A stretch of 64,000 nt of DNA from Sorangium aterium (GTDB taxonomy: Bacteria > Myxococcota_A > Polyangia > Polyangiales > Polyangiaceae): contig NZ_JAQNDK010000001.1 of the NCBI RefSeq assembly GCF_028368935.1, positions 3,720,001-3,784,000 on the forward strand, written 5' to 3'. The position numbers were made by a program, and so were the translations under genes. Positions 34,267 through 43,384 of this stretch are shown in pieces; the first letter of the stretch is position 1, and every line of letters begins with the position of its first letter. The notes below the pieces were generated by a model. That model made no database searches, was not told the origin of the DNA, and saw only the letters and a list, made by a program, of their open reading frames with translations.

Positions 34267-35442
34267 TCACCTCGCCCGCCGCTTCACGGCATATCCGTAC
34301 GGGACCGGCCAGGTCGGCTCCGCCTCGAGCTCCTGCTGGGCCTTGATCGCCCAGTAGGGCTCGCGCAGCAGCTCCCGGCCGACGAACACCAGGTCGGCGT
34401 CGCCGCCCGTGATGATCTCGGAGGCCTGTCGGGGCTCGGTGATCAGCCCGACCGCGCCGGTGCGGATCCTCGCCTCCTCGCGTATCCTCTGCGCGAATCC
34501 GACCTGATATCCCTTGCCCACCGGGATACGGGCTCTCGGGACCAGGCCTCCGGAGGAGGCGTCGATGAGGTCGACCCCGAGGTCGCGGAGGCGGCGCGCG
34601 AGCTCCACCGAAGCATCGATGTCCCAGCCGCCCTCGGCCCAGTCGGTCGCGGAGATGCGGACGAAGAGCGGGAGATCCGCCGGCATGTGCCGGCGAAGGC
34701 GATCGGCGACGCGCAGGAGGAGGCGCATCCGGTTCTCGAGGTTGCCGCCGTAGGCGTCCGCCCTGTGATTGCTGAGGGGCGAGAGGAACTCGTGCAGCAG
34801 GTAGCCGTGCGCCGCGTGGATCTCGAGCACGCGGAAGCCCGCGCCGAGCGCCCGGCGCGCGGCCGCCTCGAACGCGTCGACCACGGCGTCGATGCCCGCC
34901 TCGTCGAGCGCCCGCGGGGCCGGATCCCCCTCGGCGAACGGCAGGGCGCTCGGGGCCACCACCGCCCAGCCGCCCTCCTCCGGTGTCTTGAGCCGAGCGC
35001 CGCCCCGCCAGGGCACATCGCAGCTCGCCTTCCGGCCGGCGTGCGCGAGCTGAATGCCGGCGATCGCGCCCTGGGCCTCGACGAACCGCGCGATGCGCGC
35101 GAGCGGCTCGGCGTGCGCGTCGCTCCAGATGCCGAGATCGGCCGGCGTGATCCGGCCGTCCGCCGTCACCGAGGTGGCCTCGACCATCGCGAGCGCCACG
35201 CCGCCGACCGCGCGGCTGCCGAGGTGGACCAGGTGCCAGTCGTTGGCGAGCCCCCCGCGAGCCCAGTACTGGCACATCGGGGACATCACGACGCGGCTCC
35301 GGAAGCGGACGCCGCGGATCGTGAGCGGGCTCAGGAGGTCAATCTCGGGGATGTCGCGGTCGTGCTCAGCGTCCGCCAGGCAGCCGTGGAGCAGGCCGCC
35401 GACGTCCTCGGTGACGGCGCTCGTCGCGTCGGTGATGTGCAT
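34267..35442 (-). CDS. Old yellow enzyme-family NADH:flavin oxidoreductase (YqjM/XenA type)
   Basis: A protein of 391 residues. The FMN-site cysteine is in VVMSPMCQYW, the substrate-binding region in GIQLAHAGRKAS and the catalytic strand in EIHAAHGYLLHEFLSPLSN with ADAYGGNLENR. The later motif RIPVGKGYQVGFAQRIREEA and LVFVGRELLREPYWA are typical of the thermophilic-like (YqjM) class. These enzymes reduce activated C=C bonds of enones and nitro or xenobiotic compounds with NAD(P)H. The N terminus is about 35 residues longer than in YqjM; an internal start nearer 35340 is possible. The LysR gene just downstream may regulate it. Confidence 0.9.
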   Translation of the reverse strand: MHITDATSAVTEDVGGLLHGCLADAEHDRDIPEIDLLSPLTIRGVRFRSRVVMSPMCQYWARGGLANDWHLVHLGSRAVGGVALAMVEATSVTADGRITPADLGIWSDAHAEPLARIARFVEAQGAIAGIQLAHAGRKASCDVPWRGGARLKTPEEGGWAVVAPSALPFAEGDPAPRALDEAGIDAVVDAFEAAARRALGAGFRVLEIHAAHGYLLHEFLSPLSNHRADAYGGNLENRMRLLLRVADRLRRHMPADLPLFVRISATDWAEGGWDIDASVELARRLRDLGVDLIDASSGGLVPRARIPVGKGYQVGFAQRIREEARIRTGAVGLITEPRQASEIITGGDADLVFVGRELLREPYWAIKAQQELEAEPTWPVPYGYAVKRRAR

Positions 35443-35558
35443 TCCGGTCCTCCGGTGGAGGGCCCGAGAGGGGCCGTGAGGGTCGCCCGCGCCCGCGTTG
35501 CAACGATGCTGCCACGACGGTGCTGCGCGCCACGCCCGAGATCGGCGGCCGCTGGCTG

Positions 35559-36569
35559 CTACCGAGAGCGACTCCCTGGGGAGCGCGACGCTCGGCGAGC
35601 GTCCCGGTCATCGCCCCGATTGACGGTCGGGCCGCGCTCGTCGGCGCGGGGGCGCCCGACGGCGCGGAGCCAGGCGGCCGCGCCGATCGCGAGGGCGGCG
35701 AGCGGGGCGCTCCACCCTGGGCCGCCGGCGGCGGGCGGCGCCGCGCTGCAGCGGACCTGCTGATCGTCGGCGCACTCGGGCGAGAACCCGTGTGGAGGGA
35801 TGGGGTTGCAGGTCGACGCGGAGAGATCCCGAGGGGGGTAGATCTGGCAGATGCCCGCGATGTCGTCCTCGTGGAGCGTCCGGAAGTTCATCGGGTCCGA
35901 CCTGTCGTACCTCGAGTGCATGGTCGCCTCGGGGCCGGCCATGCTGTGGTCGAGGCCCAGGAAATGCCCGGCCTCGTGCGTGACGATGGCGAGCAGATCT
36001 TCCCTCGGCGCGGCGGAGTCGTCCCCGACGGTGAAGTCGTAGAGATCGCTGTTGATCTCCATGTCGGCCCCCCAGAGCTCACCGGTCTTCCTGTCGAACT
36101 GCACCGTCGTGAGCGCGAGCATCTCGGTGTTGTGCCCCGAGCTCGCGAGCCACTCCATATCGCGGAAGACGACGACGTTGGCGTTACCCGGCACGAGGCC
36201 GTCGACGATCCTCGTCTTGCCGTCCCTGGCATTGAGCTCCACCGCTCCACAGGCGACGGGCCCGAGGTTCTGGACGCGGAGCCCCGGCGTTCCCCCGTCG
36301 CAGGGCGCCTGCATCCACGTGTCGAACGCGACATCGAGCACGTCGGAGATCTCCTGGTAGGAGATCTCGCTGGACGCGTCTTCCTGGATGCTGAAGCCAA
36401 TGCAATCGCCCGCCCAGCGGAGCGGCTTGCAATCGCCGACCGGCTGGTCGTCCTGTAGGCAGAGCTCCGACCTCTTGCAGGTGTTCGAGCGGCAGTAGGC
36501 CGACGCCTGCTGCGCGCTCGCCAGCACGGCGAGCGCGGCCGCCACGCAGGAGCACCATGCACGCTTCAT
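35559..36569 (-). CDS. Secreted matrixin-type metalloprotease with a MYXO-CTERM-like tail
   Basis: A protein of 336 residues. The start at ATG 36569 (MKRAWCS) is chosen because GGAGGAG lies 8-15 nt upstream; ATG 36575 is possible. A signal peptide ends at AQQASA. The zinc-binding motif HEAGHFLGLDHS with the Met-turn-like region TMHSRYDRSDPMNFRTLHED identifies the M10 matrixin group. Near the C terminus a Cys (RCSAAPPAAGG) precedes a hydrophobic segment (APLAALAIGAAAWL) and basic tail (RAVGRPR), as in MYXO-CTERM proteins that are sorted to the outer surface of myxobacteria. About 20 further Arg-rich residues follow, which is longer than usual. Likely an extracellular protease used in predation or nutrition. 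Confidence 0.85.
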   Translation of the reverse strand: MKRAWCSCVAAALAVLASAQQASAYCRSNTCKRSELCLQDDQPVGDCKPLRWAGDCIGFSIQEDASSEISYQEISDVLDVAFDTWMQAPCDGGTPGLRVQNLGPVACGAVELNARDGKTRIVDGLVPGNANVVVFRDMEWLASSGHNTEMLALTTVQFDRKTGELWGADMEINSDLYDFTVGDDSAAPREDLLAIVTHEAGHFLGLDHSMAGPEATMHSRYDRSDPMNFRTLHEDDIAGICQIYPPRDLSASTCNPIPPHGFSPECADDQQVRCSAAPPAAGGPGWSAPLAALAIGAAAWLRAVGRPRADERGPTVNRGDDRDARRASRSPGSRSR

Positions 36570-36697
36570 CGACATCGACTCCTCCACGATCGGTTGACCC
36601 TATGGCGACGGTAGCAGCGCGCGGCGGCCGCGTGGGGATTTCGCCGGCGGCGCCCTTGCCGCCCGCTGGCCTTCCGCCATCCTGAGCGCGATGGGGC

Positions 36698-37327
36698 GTG
36701 CTCGTGGGTGAGGCGGGCGGCGGAGCCGATCCGGCGCAGGGCGGCGCGGCTCCAGCGCAGGGCAGCGCGGCGGCGCAGGACAGCGCGGTCGCCGCGCAGG
36801 GCGGCGCGACGGCGCCGAGCTTCCTGTGCGACGCGATGCTGGGCGGCCTGTCGCGCTGGCTGCGCGGCGCGGGCTACGACGCCATGTTCGAGCACGGCAT
36901 CGACGACGGCGATCTCGTGCGCCTCGCGCAGCAGACCGGCCGGGTGCTGCTGAGCTCCGACGCCGGCGTGTTCGAGCGGCGTTCCCTGCGCACCGCGGCC
37001 GTGCGCGGGCTCTACGTGCCGCGCGGGCTGCGGCCGACGGAGCAGGCCGGCTTCGTGCTGCGGGAGCTCGGGCTGCCCGTGCGGGACCCCCGCTGCATGG
37101 CGTGCGGCGGCGCGCTCACGTCTGCCCCGAAGGACAGCGTCCGGGATGCGGTGCCGGCGGTGGTCGCGGATCGCCACGACGAGTTCTGGCGGTGCGACCG
37201 CTGCGGCAAGGTCCTTTGGAAGGGCAGCCACTGGGATGGCATCGTCGCCGGCTTGGCCACCGCGGCCGGCGCCGCCGCAGCCGAAGCCCCGGCTCCACCG
37301 CCGAGCGGCCGCAAGCCTCCGCCCTGA
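36698..37327 (+). CDS. Mut7-C RNase-domain protein
   Basis: A protein of 209 residues. The Mut7-C domain (a PIN-like putative RNase, formerly DUF82) begins at FLCDAMLGGLSRWLRGAGYD and continues with LLSSDAGVFERRSL and the C-terminal zinc ribbon CMACGGAL and CDRCGKVLWKGSHW. The first 40 residues are an Ala/Gln/Gly-rich tandem repeat (AQGGA, AQGSA, AQDSA), encoded by a repetitive 15-30-bp unit at about 36725-36810. Start codons are GTG at 36698 or 36707; the exact one is uncertain. It is divergent from the protease gene. The Pro/Ala-rich tail (PAPPPSGRKPPP) has no known role. Confidence 0.75.
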   Translation: MLVGEAGGGADPAQGGAAPAQGSAAAQDSAVAAQGGATAPSFLCDAMLGGLSRWLRGAGYDAMFEHGIDDGDLVRLAQQTGRVLLSSDAGVFERRSLRTAAVRGLYVPRGLRPTEQAGFVLRELGLPVRDPRCMACGGALTSAPKDSVRDAVPAVVADRHDEFWRCDRCGKVLWKGSHWDGIVAGLATAAGAAAAEAPAPPPSGRKPPP

Positions 37328-37499
37328 CGCGGCGGGCAGGCAGGATCGATTCGCCGGCCAGAACCGCCCGACGACGACTAGGTCGCTCGCCCGGGCGTCG
37401 CGAGCCGATCTGCCCCCCGTGGGCTTGCGACATTCCCAGGAGCGGCGCATGGAGCGCCCGCACGGCGGCGGTGCCCCCGATTGTCGCAGGAGAGAGCGC

Positions 37500-38678
37500 A
37501 TGAGATCGCTTGCGGCTCTGATGTCCGAGAGGGTTGTGCGTCTCATCGAGGAAGACGAACCGGATGGCCTGCGACTGGCACCCGGGCACGTCCTGCTGCG
37601 CACGCTCGAAGTCGGCGTGTGCGGAACCGACCGAGAGATTGCGGCGTTCGCCTATGGGTCGGCACCGGCAGGGACGGACCGGCTCGTGCTGGGACACGAG
37701 GCCCTCGCGGAGGTCGTGCGCACCGGCGCGGGCGTGGCTCGCGTCCGACCCGGAGATCTCGTGGTACCGACCGTGCGACGTCCCTGCAACCGAATCGAGT
37801 GCCTGGCTTGCCGCGTCGGGCACCAGGACTTCTGCACGACGGGACAGTTCGTCGAGCGCGGCATCTCGGGAGCAGGCGGCTTCATGACCGAGCTCTTCGT
37901 CGAGGAGGAACGCTACCTCGTCCCCGTCCCTCCGGCTGTCGGAGAGCTCGGCGTCCTCGTCGAGCCGCTGAGCGTCGCGGCCAAAGCGTTCGCCCAGCTC
38001 GACGCCATCCTGGCCCGCCTGCCATGGGACAAAGACAGGGCGCAGGCCCTGGTCCTCGGCGCCGGACCGATCGGCGTGCTCACGGCGATGGGCCTTGTCG
38101 TGAAGGGCTACCGGACCGTCGTCTTCTCGAGAGAGCCGGATGACGACGATCGGGCCCAGATCGTGCGCAGCATCGGCGCCGACTACGTGTCGAGCGAGTC
38201 CACCGACATCCACGGACTCGCGAGCCGCATGGGTCGGTTCGATGTGATCGTCGAAGCGGTCGGCGTGCCAGAATTCGCGTTCCGGACGCTCCCCGCGCTG
38301 GCGGTGAATGGCACGTTCATCCTCACAGGCGTCCCTGCGCCGAGGCCCGAGTTCGCCTTCGACGGCGCCGGTCTGATGCACAACTTCGTCATGCAGAATC
38401 AGGTGATGTTCGGGACCGTGAACGCTGACCACGCCTCGTACGAAGCCGCCGTTCGGATGCTGGAGCAGTGCCTGGTCCGGTTCCCCGACGCCGTGCGCCG
38501 CGTGATCGCGCGACGGGTTGCGCTCGACGAGGCGCCGGCCTTGCTGCGAGCAGCGGGGGGCGGCGTGAAGACGGTGATCCAGATCGGAGAGGCCTCGACG
38601 AAGGCGCGCGACGGAGGGCTTCCGGCTCCCGGACGGGGCGCGGCGCGATCGGCCTCTGCGGGAGCGAGGGAGCGGTGA
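37500..38678 (+). CDS. Glucose 1-dehydrogenase-like sugar dehydrogenase
   Basis: A protein of 392 residues, medium-chain zinc dehydrogenase. Catalytic zinc ligands are in [11 protein letters not shown] and GHEALAEV, the structural zinc loop in [20 protein letters not shown], and [12 protein letters not shown] carries the Glu typical of glucose dehydrogenases of the archaeal/bacterial Gdh type. The coenzyme fold is [15 protein letters not shown]. It probably oxidises an aldose to its lactone. AGGAGAG precedes ATG 37500, which opens the five-gene operon to 43273. Its stop overlaps the start of the dehydratase (GTGA). The last 25 residues are Gly/Ala-rich and not conserved. Confidence 0.85.
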   Translation: MRSLAALMSERVVRLIEEDEPDGLRLAPGHVLLRTLEVGVCGTDREIAAFAYGSAPAGTDRLVLGHEALAEVVRTGAGVARVRPGDLVVPTVRRPCNRIECLACRVGHQDFCTTGQFVERGISGAGGFMTELFVEEERYLVPVPPAVGELGVLVEPLSVAAKAFAQLDAILARLPWDKDRAQALVLGAGPIGVLTAMGLVVKGYRTVVFSREPDDDDRAQIVRSIGADYVSSESTDIHGLASRMGRFDVIVEAVGVPEFAFRTLPALAVNGTFILTGVPAPRPEFAFDGAGLMHNFVMQNQVMFGTVNADHASYEAAVRMLEQCLVRFPDAVRRVIARRVALDEAPALLRAAGGGVKTVIQIGEASTKARDGGLPAPGRGAARSASAGARER

Positions 38679-40453
38679 ACCAGAGGCGAACGCTGCGAAG
38701 TCAAGCCTGGTGGGACGACGCGGGCAATCCGGAGATGACGGCGCTGTACCTCGAGCGCTTCCTGAACTTCGGGCTGACCCGCGGAGAGCTCCAACGCGGG
38801 CGCCCCATCATCGGGATCGCCCAGACGGGGAGCGACCTCGTGCCGTGCAATCGCCACCACCTGAGCCTGGCGGACCGCGTCAAGGACGGCGTGCGTGACG
38901 CCGGTGGGATCCCGCTGGAGTTCCCGGCGCACCCGCTCCAGGAGACGGGCAAGAGGCCCACTGCAGCCCTCGACCGGAACCTCGCGTACCTCGGGTTGGT
39001 GGAGGTGCTCTTCGGCTACCCGCTCGACGGCGTCGTGCTGACGACGGGCTGCGACAAGACGACGCCGTCCTGCCTGATGGCGGCGGCGACGGTCGACCTC
39101 CCCGCGATCGTCCTCTCGGGCGGGCCGATGTTGAACGGGTATTACCAGGGAAGGCTCGCCGGCTCGGGGCTCGTGGTCTGGGAGGCCCGCAGGCTGCTGG
39201 CGGCTGGCAAGGTGAGCTACGCGGAGTTCATGGACATGGTCGCCGCGGCTGCGCCCAGCGCGGGGCACTGCAATTCCATGGGAACGGCATTGTCGATGAA
39301 CGTCCTCGCCGAGGCCGTCGGTATGACGCTGCCAGGGTGCGCGGCGATCCCGGCGCCCTACCGGGAGCGGGCGCAGATGGCGTACGCTACTGGACGTCGG
39401 ATCGTGGAGATGGTCCACGAGGACCTGACGCCGAGCGCGATCATGACCAAGGCCGCGTTCGAGAACGCGATCGCCGTCGCCTCTGCGATCGGCGCATCGA
39501 CCAATTGCCCGATCCATATGAATGCCATCGCGCGCCATGTCGGGGTCGACTTGACCGACGACGATTGGCAGAGGGTGGGGCAAGACGTCCCCTTGCTCGT
39601 CGACTGCCAGCCCGCCGGGCGCTTCCTGGGGGAGGACTTTCATCGCGCGGGCGGGGCCCCCGCGGTCATGAACGAGCTGCTCCGCGCGGGCCGCCTCCAC
39701 GCCGACGCTCTCACGGTATCCGGACGAACCGTGGGTGACAACGTGGCCAGCGCCGTCGCCACCGACCGCGACGTGATCCGACCGTACGAGGCCCCCCTGC
39801 GCAGCGCGGCGGGAGTGCTCGTCATGAGCGGGAACCTCTTCGACTCGGCCGTCATGAAGACGAGCGTGATCTGCGATGCCTTTCGCGACCGCTACCTGTC
39901 GGATCCAGAGCATCCGGATGTCTTCGTGGCGCGCGCCGTCGTGTTCGAGGGGCCGGAAGATTACCACGCTCGCATCAACGACCCGTCGCTCGGGATCGAC
40001 GAGAGCTGCATCCTCGTCATGCGCAATACGGGGCCGGTAGGTTATCCCGGCTCCGCGGAGGTCGTGAACATGCAGCCCCCCGACGCGCTGATTCGACGTG
40101 GGCTGACGTCGCTGCCCACCCTCGGAGACGGCCGCCAGAGCGGCACCTCGGACAGCCCCTCGATCCTGAACGCGTCGCCCGAGTCCGCGGTGGGAGGGGG
40201 CCTTGCGCTGCTCCGGACGGGGGATCGCATCCAGATCGATCTGCGGCGGCGCCGCGTGGACGTGCTGCTCTCCGACGCGGAGCTCGACCAGCGCCGCAAG
40301 TCCCTGAAGCTGCCGCAGCTCGAGAGCCAGACTCCATGGCAGGAGATCTACCGGAGCACGGTCGGTCCGCTGTCCAGCGGCGCGTGCCTCGAGCCTGCCC
40401 TTCGGTACCAACACCTGGTGCAGCTTCGCGGGCTGCCTCGTCACTCCCACTGA
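38675..40453 (+). CDS. IlvD/Edd-family sugar-acid dehydratase
   Basis: A protein of 592 residues, the usual length. It is an iron-sulfur enzyme: cluster cysteines are in [20 protein letters not shown] and [14 protein letters not shown]; the magnesium-site region is [15 protein letters not shown], and the C terminus contains [20 protein letters not shown]. Sequence features follow the L-arabinonate/D-xylonate/galactonate dehydratase branch rather than dihydroxyacid dehydratase of branched-chain synthesis. It converts an aldonate to a 2-keto-3-deoxy acid. Starts at GTG 38675 in overlap with the dehydrogenase stop, with GGAGCGAGGGAG upstream. Second gene of the operon. Confidence 0.9.
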   Translation: MNQRRTLRSQAWWDDAGNPEMTALYLERFLNFGLTRGELQRGRPIIGIAQTGSDLVPCNRHHLSLADRVKDGVRDAGGIPLEFPAHPLQETGKRPTAALDRNLAYLGLVEVLFGYPLDGVVLTTGCDKTTPSCLMAAATVDLPAIVLSGGPMLNGYYQGRLAGSGLVVWEARRLLAAGKVSYAEFMDMVAAAAPSAGHCNSMGTALSMNVLAEAVGMTLPGCAAIPAPYRERAQMAYATGRRIVEMVHEDLTPSAIMTKAAFENAIAVASAIGASTNCPIHMNAIARHVGVDLTDDDWQRVGQDVPLLVDCQPAGRFLGEDFHRAGGAPAVMNELLRAGRLHADALTVSGRTVGDNVASAVATDRDVIRPYEAPLRSAAGVLVMSGNLFDSAVMKTSVICDAFRDRYLSDPEHPDVFVARAVVFEGPEDYHARINDPSLGIDESCILVMRNTGPVGYPGSAEVVNMQPPDALIRRGLTSLPTLGDGRQSGTSDSPSILNASPESAVGGGLALLRTGDRIQIDLRRRRVDVLLSDAELDQRRKSLKLPQLESQTPWQEIYRSTVGPLSSGACLEPALRYQHLVQLRGLPRHSH

Positions 40454-40480
40454 ACGGCTTTGAAAACGGAGGTGAACCCC

Positions 40481-41476
40481 ATGAGCATGGAAAGGACGGG
40501 GCCGGTCGTCGTGCTGGACTACGATTTCGGCGACATTGACGTCGAGCGCTCTCTCCTGGAGCCGGCCGGCTTCGAGGTCGTCGCCGCGCAGTGCAAGACC
40601 GAAGAGGATGTCGCGGCTGCCGCCCACGACGCCGTCGGCGTGCTCACGCAGTACGCGGAGGTCAAGGAGCGAGCGATCTCGGGGCTCCGGCGCTGCCGGG
40701 TCATCGCTCGGTACGGCACGGGAGTCGACACCGTCGACGTCGCGGCGGCGACAAGGCGCGGGATCCGCGTGACCAACGCGCCGAACGACTGGTGCGCCGA
40801 CGAGGTCGCCGATCACGCCGTGGCGCTCCTGCTCACGCTCGCCCGCAAGCTGCCCGCCTACGATCGCGCCACGCGCCGTGGCTCCTGGTCCTGGCAGGAT
40901 GGCCGGCCGATCCACCGGATACGGGGAGCGACCCTGGGGCTCCTGTCGTTCGGTGCGATCGCCCGGGGTATCTCCGCCAGGATGGCGAGCTTCGGCGCGC
41001 GAATCATGACGCACGATCCCTTCCTCGACCCGGACGAGATCCGCGCCGCGGGCGCCGCGCCGGTGCCCTTCGGCGAGCTCCTCGAGCGCTCCGACTACCT
41101 CGTCCTCCAGGCGCCGCTGACGACCGAGACGCGTGGTCTCATCGGGGAACGCGAGCTCCGGCGCATGAAGCCGACGGCGATCCTCGTGAACACCGCCCGC
41201 GGCCCGATCATCGATGACAGCGCGCTCTACCGGGCGCTCAAGGAGGGCTGGATCGCGGGCGCCGGGCTCGACGACATCGCCGAGGAGCCGGCCAAGCGGC
41301 GCGACTGGAAGCCCACGAGCCCGCTCCTCTCGCTCGACAATGTCGTCATCACGCCCCACGCCGCATACTACTCGGACGAGTCGATCGAGTTCGTCCGACG
41401 GTTCGCGGCCAACGAGATCGTCCGAGTCCTGTCCGGACAGGAGCCGATGTCGCCCGTGAACCTCATGGCCGCTTGA
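40481..41476 (+). CDS. D-2-hydroxyacid dehydrogenase (SerA/CtBP-like)
   Basis: A protein of 331 residues. The substrate and NAD domains show ARYGTGVDTVDVAAATRRGI, VADHAVALLLTLARKLP, a coenzyme fold TLGLLSFGAIARGISARM, the catalytic Arg in LVNTARGPIIDDSAL, Glu in EEPAKRRDW and His in VITPHAAYYSDES. It is close to the C-terminal-binding-protein-like group (hydroxyacid dehydrogenases acting on branched or sugar-derived acids). The Rossmann GxGxxG reads SFGAIARG, a known variant. GGAGG lies 7 nt before ATG 40481, 27 bp after the dehydratase. In this operon it may reduce or oxidise a keto-acid product. Confidence 0.88.
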   Translation: MSMERTGPVVVLDYDFGDIDVERSLLEPAGFEVVAAQCKTEEDVAAAAHDAVGVLTQYAEVKERAISGLRRCRVIARYGTGVDTVDVAAATRRGIRVTNAPNDWCADEVADHAVALLLTLARKLPAYDRATRRGSWSWQDGRPIHRIRGATLGLLSFGAIARGISARMASFGARIMTHDPFLDPDEIRAAGAAPVPFGELLERSDYLVLQAPLTTETRGLIGERELRRMKPTAILVNTARGPIIDDSALYRALKEGWIAGAGLDDIAEEPAKRRDWKPTSPLLSLDNVVITPHAAYYSDESIEFVRRFAANEIVRVLSGQEPMSPVNLMAA

Positions 41477-41509
41477 GGCCGTCGCCTCGTCGACGCCAGC
41501 AGGCACGAT

Positions 41510-41532
41510 GGATGCCTCCGAGGGAGGCGTCC
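41510..41532 (+). promoter_or_regulatory. Hairpin covering the ribosome binding site of the cyclase-family gene
   Basis: GGATGCCTCC (41510-41519) can pair with GGAGGCGTCC (41523-41532) around a 3-nt loop, giving a 10-bp stem with one wobble. The Shine-Dalgarno GGAGG is wholly inside the stem, which ends one base before the ATG at 41533. Confidence 0.5.
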
Positions 41533-42262
41533 ATGAAACAATCAGCCCTGAACCAGTCAAAGGAGCTGTGGGCCGACGTGAGTGTACCGATCCGTAACGG
41601 GATGGTGCACTGGCCGGGCAACCCCGAGGTAAAGATCGTCCAGACGCAGGATCTCGAGCGTGGCGATCCCGCGACCGTCTCCCATCTCTCGCTGGGCACG
41701 CACACCGGCACGCACGTCGATGCTCCGGCTCATTTCATCGCCCGTGGGGCGGGCATCGACCGCGTTCCGCTCGAGCGGCTCATCGGGCCAGCGCGCGTCC
41801 TCGATCTCGGAGAGATCGATCGCATCACGCCGGCCCACCTCGATCCCGCCGACATCCGCCCCGGCGATCGCGTCCTGTTCAAGACGGGAAACTCCGCGCA
41901 CTGGGACGAAACGCAATTTCGCTCGGATTACACCTATCTGTCATTCGAGGCGGCCAGTCACCTGGTCGAGCGAGGCGCCTGGACCGTGGGGATTGACTAT
42001 CTGTCGATCGGAGGCATGGATCGCGGGGCCGAAACGCACCATGTCCTGCTCGCCGCCGGGGTCTGCATCATCGAAGGGCTGGATCTCTCGCGCGTCGAGC
42101 AGGGTTGGTACGACCTCGTCTGCCTGCCGCTGCGCCTCGAGGGTATCGACGGCTCTCCTGCCCGGGTCGTCTTGCGCGGCGGCGATCGGAGAGGTCGGAG
42201 AACGAGGCGGCGCTCGAGAAGCAGCGGTGACCGGGCGTCGTTTTGCCGCAAGGAGGCTGGCT

Positions 42263-42285
<23 letters not shown>
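41533..42285 (+). CDS. Cyclase-family (kynurenine formamidase-like) metal hydrolase
   Basis: A protein of 250 residues. The metal-binding signature HTGTHVDAPAHF near residues 57-68 defines the cyclase/KynB-like family, whose members open amides, lactones or rings (kynurenine formamidase, isatin hydrolase). Also typical are DVSVPIRNGMVHWPG at the start, RPGDRVLFKTGNSAHW and TVGIDYLSI. In this operon it may open the sugar lactone formed by the dehydrogenase; that is inference. The last 30 residues are very basic and overlap the next gene, so the functional end is probably near residue 220. The ribosome site is buried in a hairpin. Confidence 0.82.
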
Positions 42286-43273
<988 letters not shown>

Positions 43274-43283
43274 CCCCTACCCA

Positions 43284-43321
43284 CGCCAGAAGTCCGGTCA
43301 TCTCTGGCCGGGCTTCTGGCG
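43284..43321. terminator. Strong bidirectional terminator hairpin
   Basis: CGCCAGAAGTCCGG (43284-43297) pairs with CCGGGCTTCTGGCG (43308-43321) over 14 bp, with one wobble and a 10-nt loop. It separates the convergent aldo/keto reductase and debranching-enzyme genes. Confidence 0.8.
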
Positions 43322-43384
43322 GGCAGAGCGGGTCGCCGTCACGTGGGTTCGAGCTGGTCCGAACTCCCTCCGCCCCCGAACCCC

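Noticed and set aside
38399-41560. Very long open frame (over 1000 codons) on the minus strand
   Set aside because: It is antisense to the sugar dehydrogenase, dehydratase and hydroxyacid dehydrogenase genes, all of which have clear motifs. Long antisense frames are expected at this GC content.
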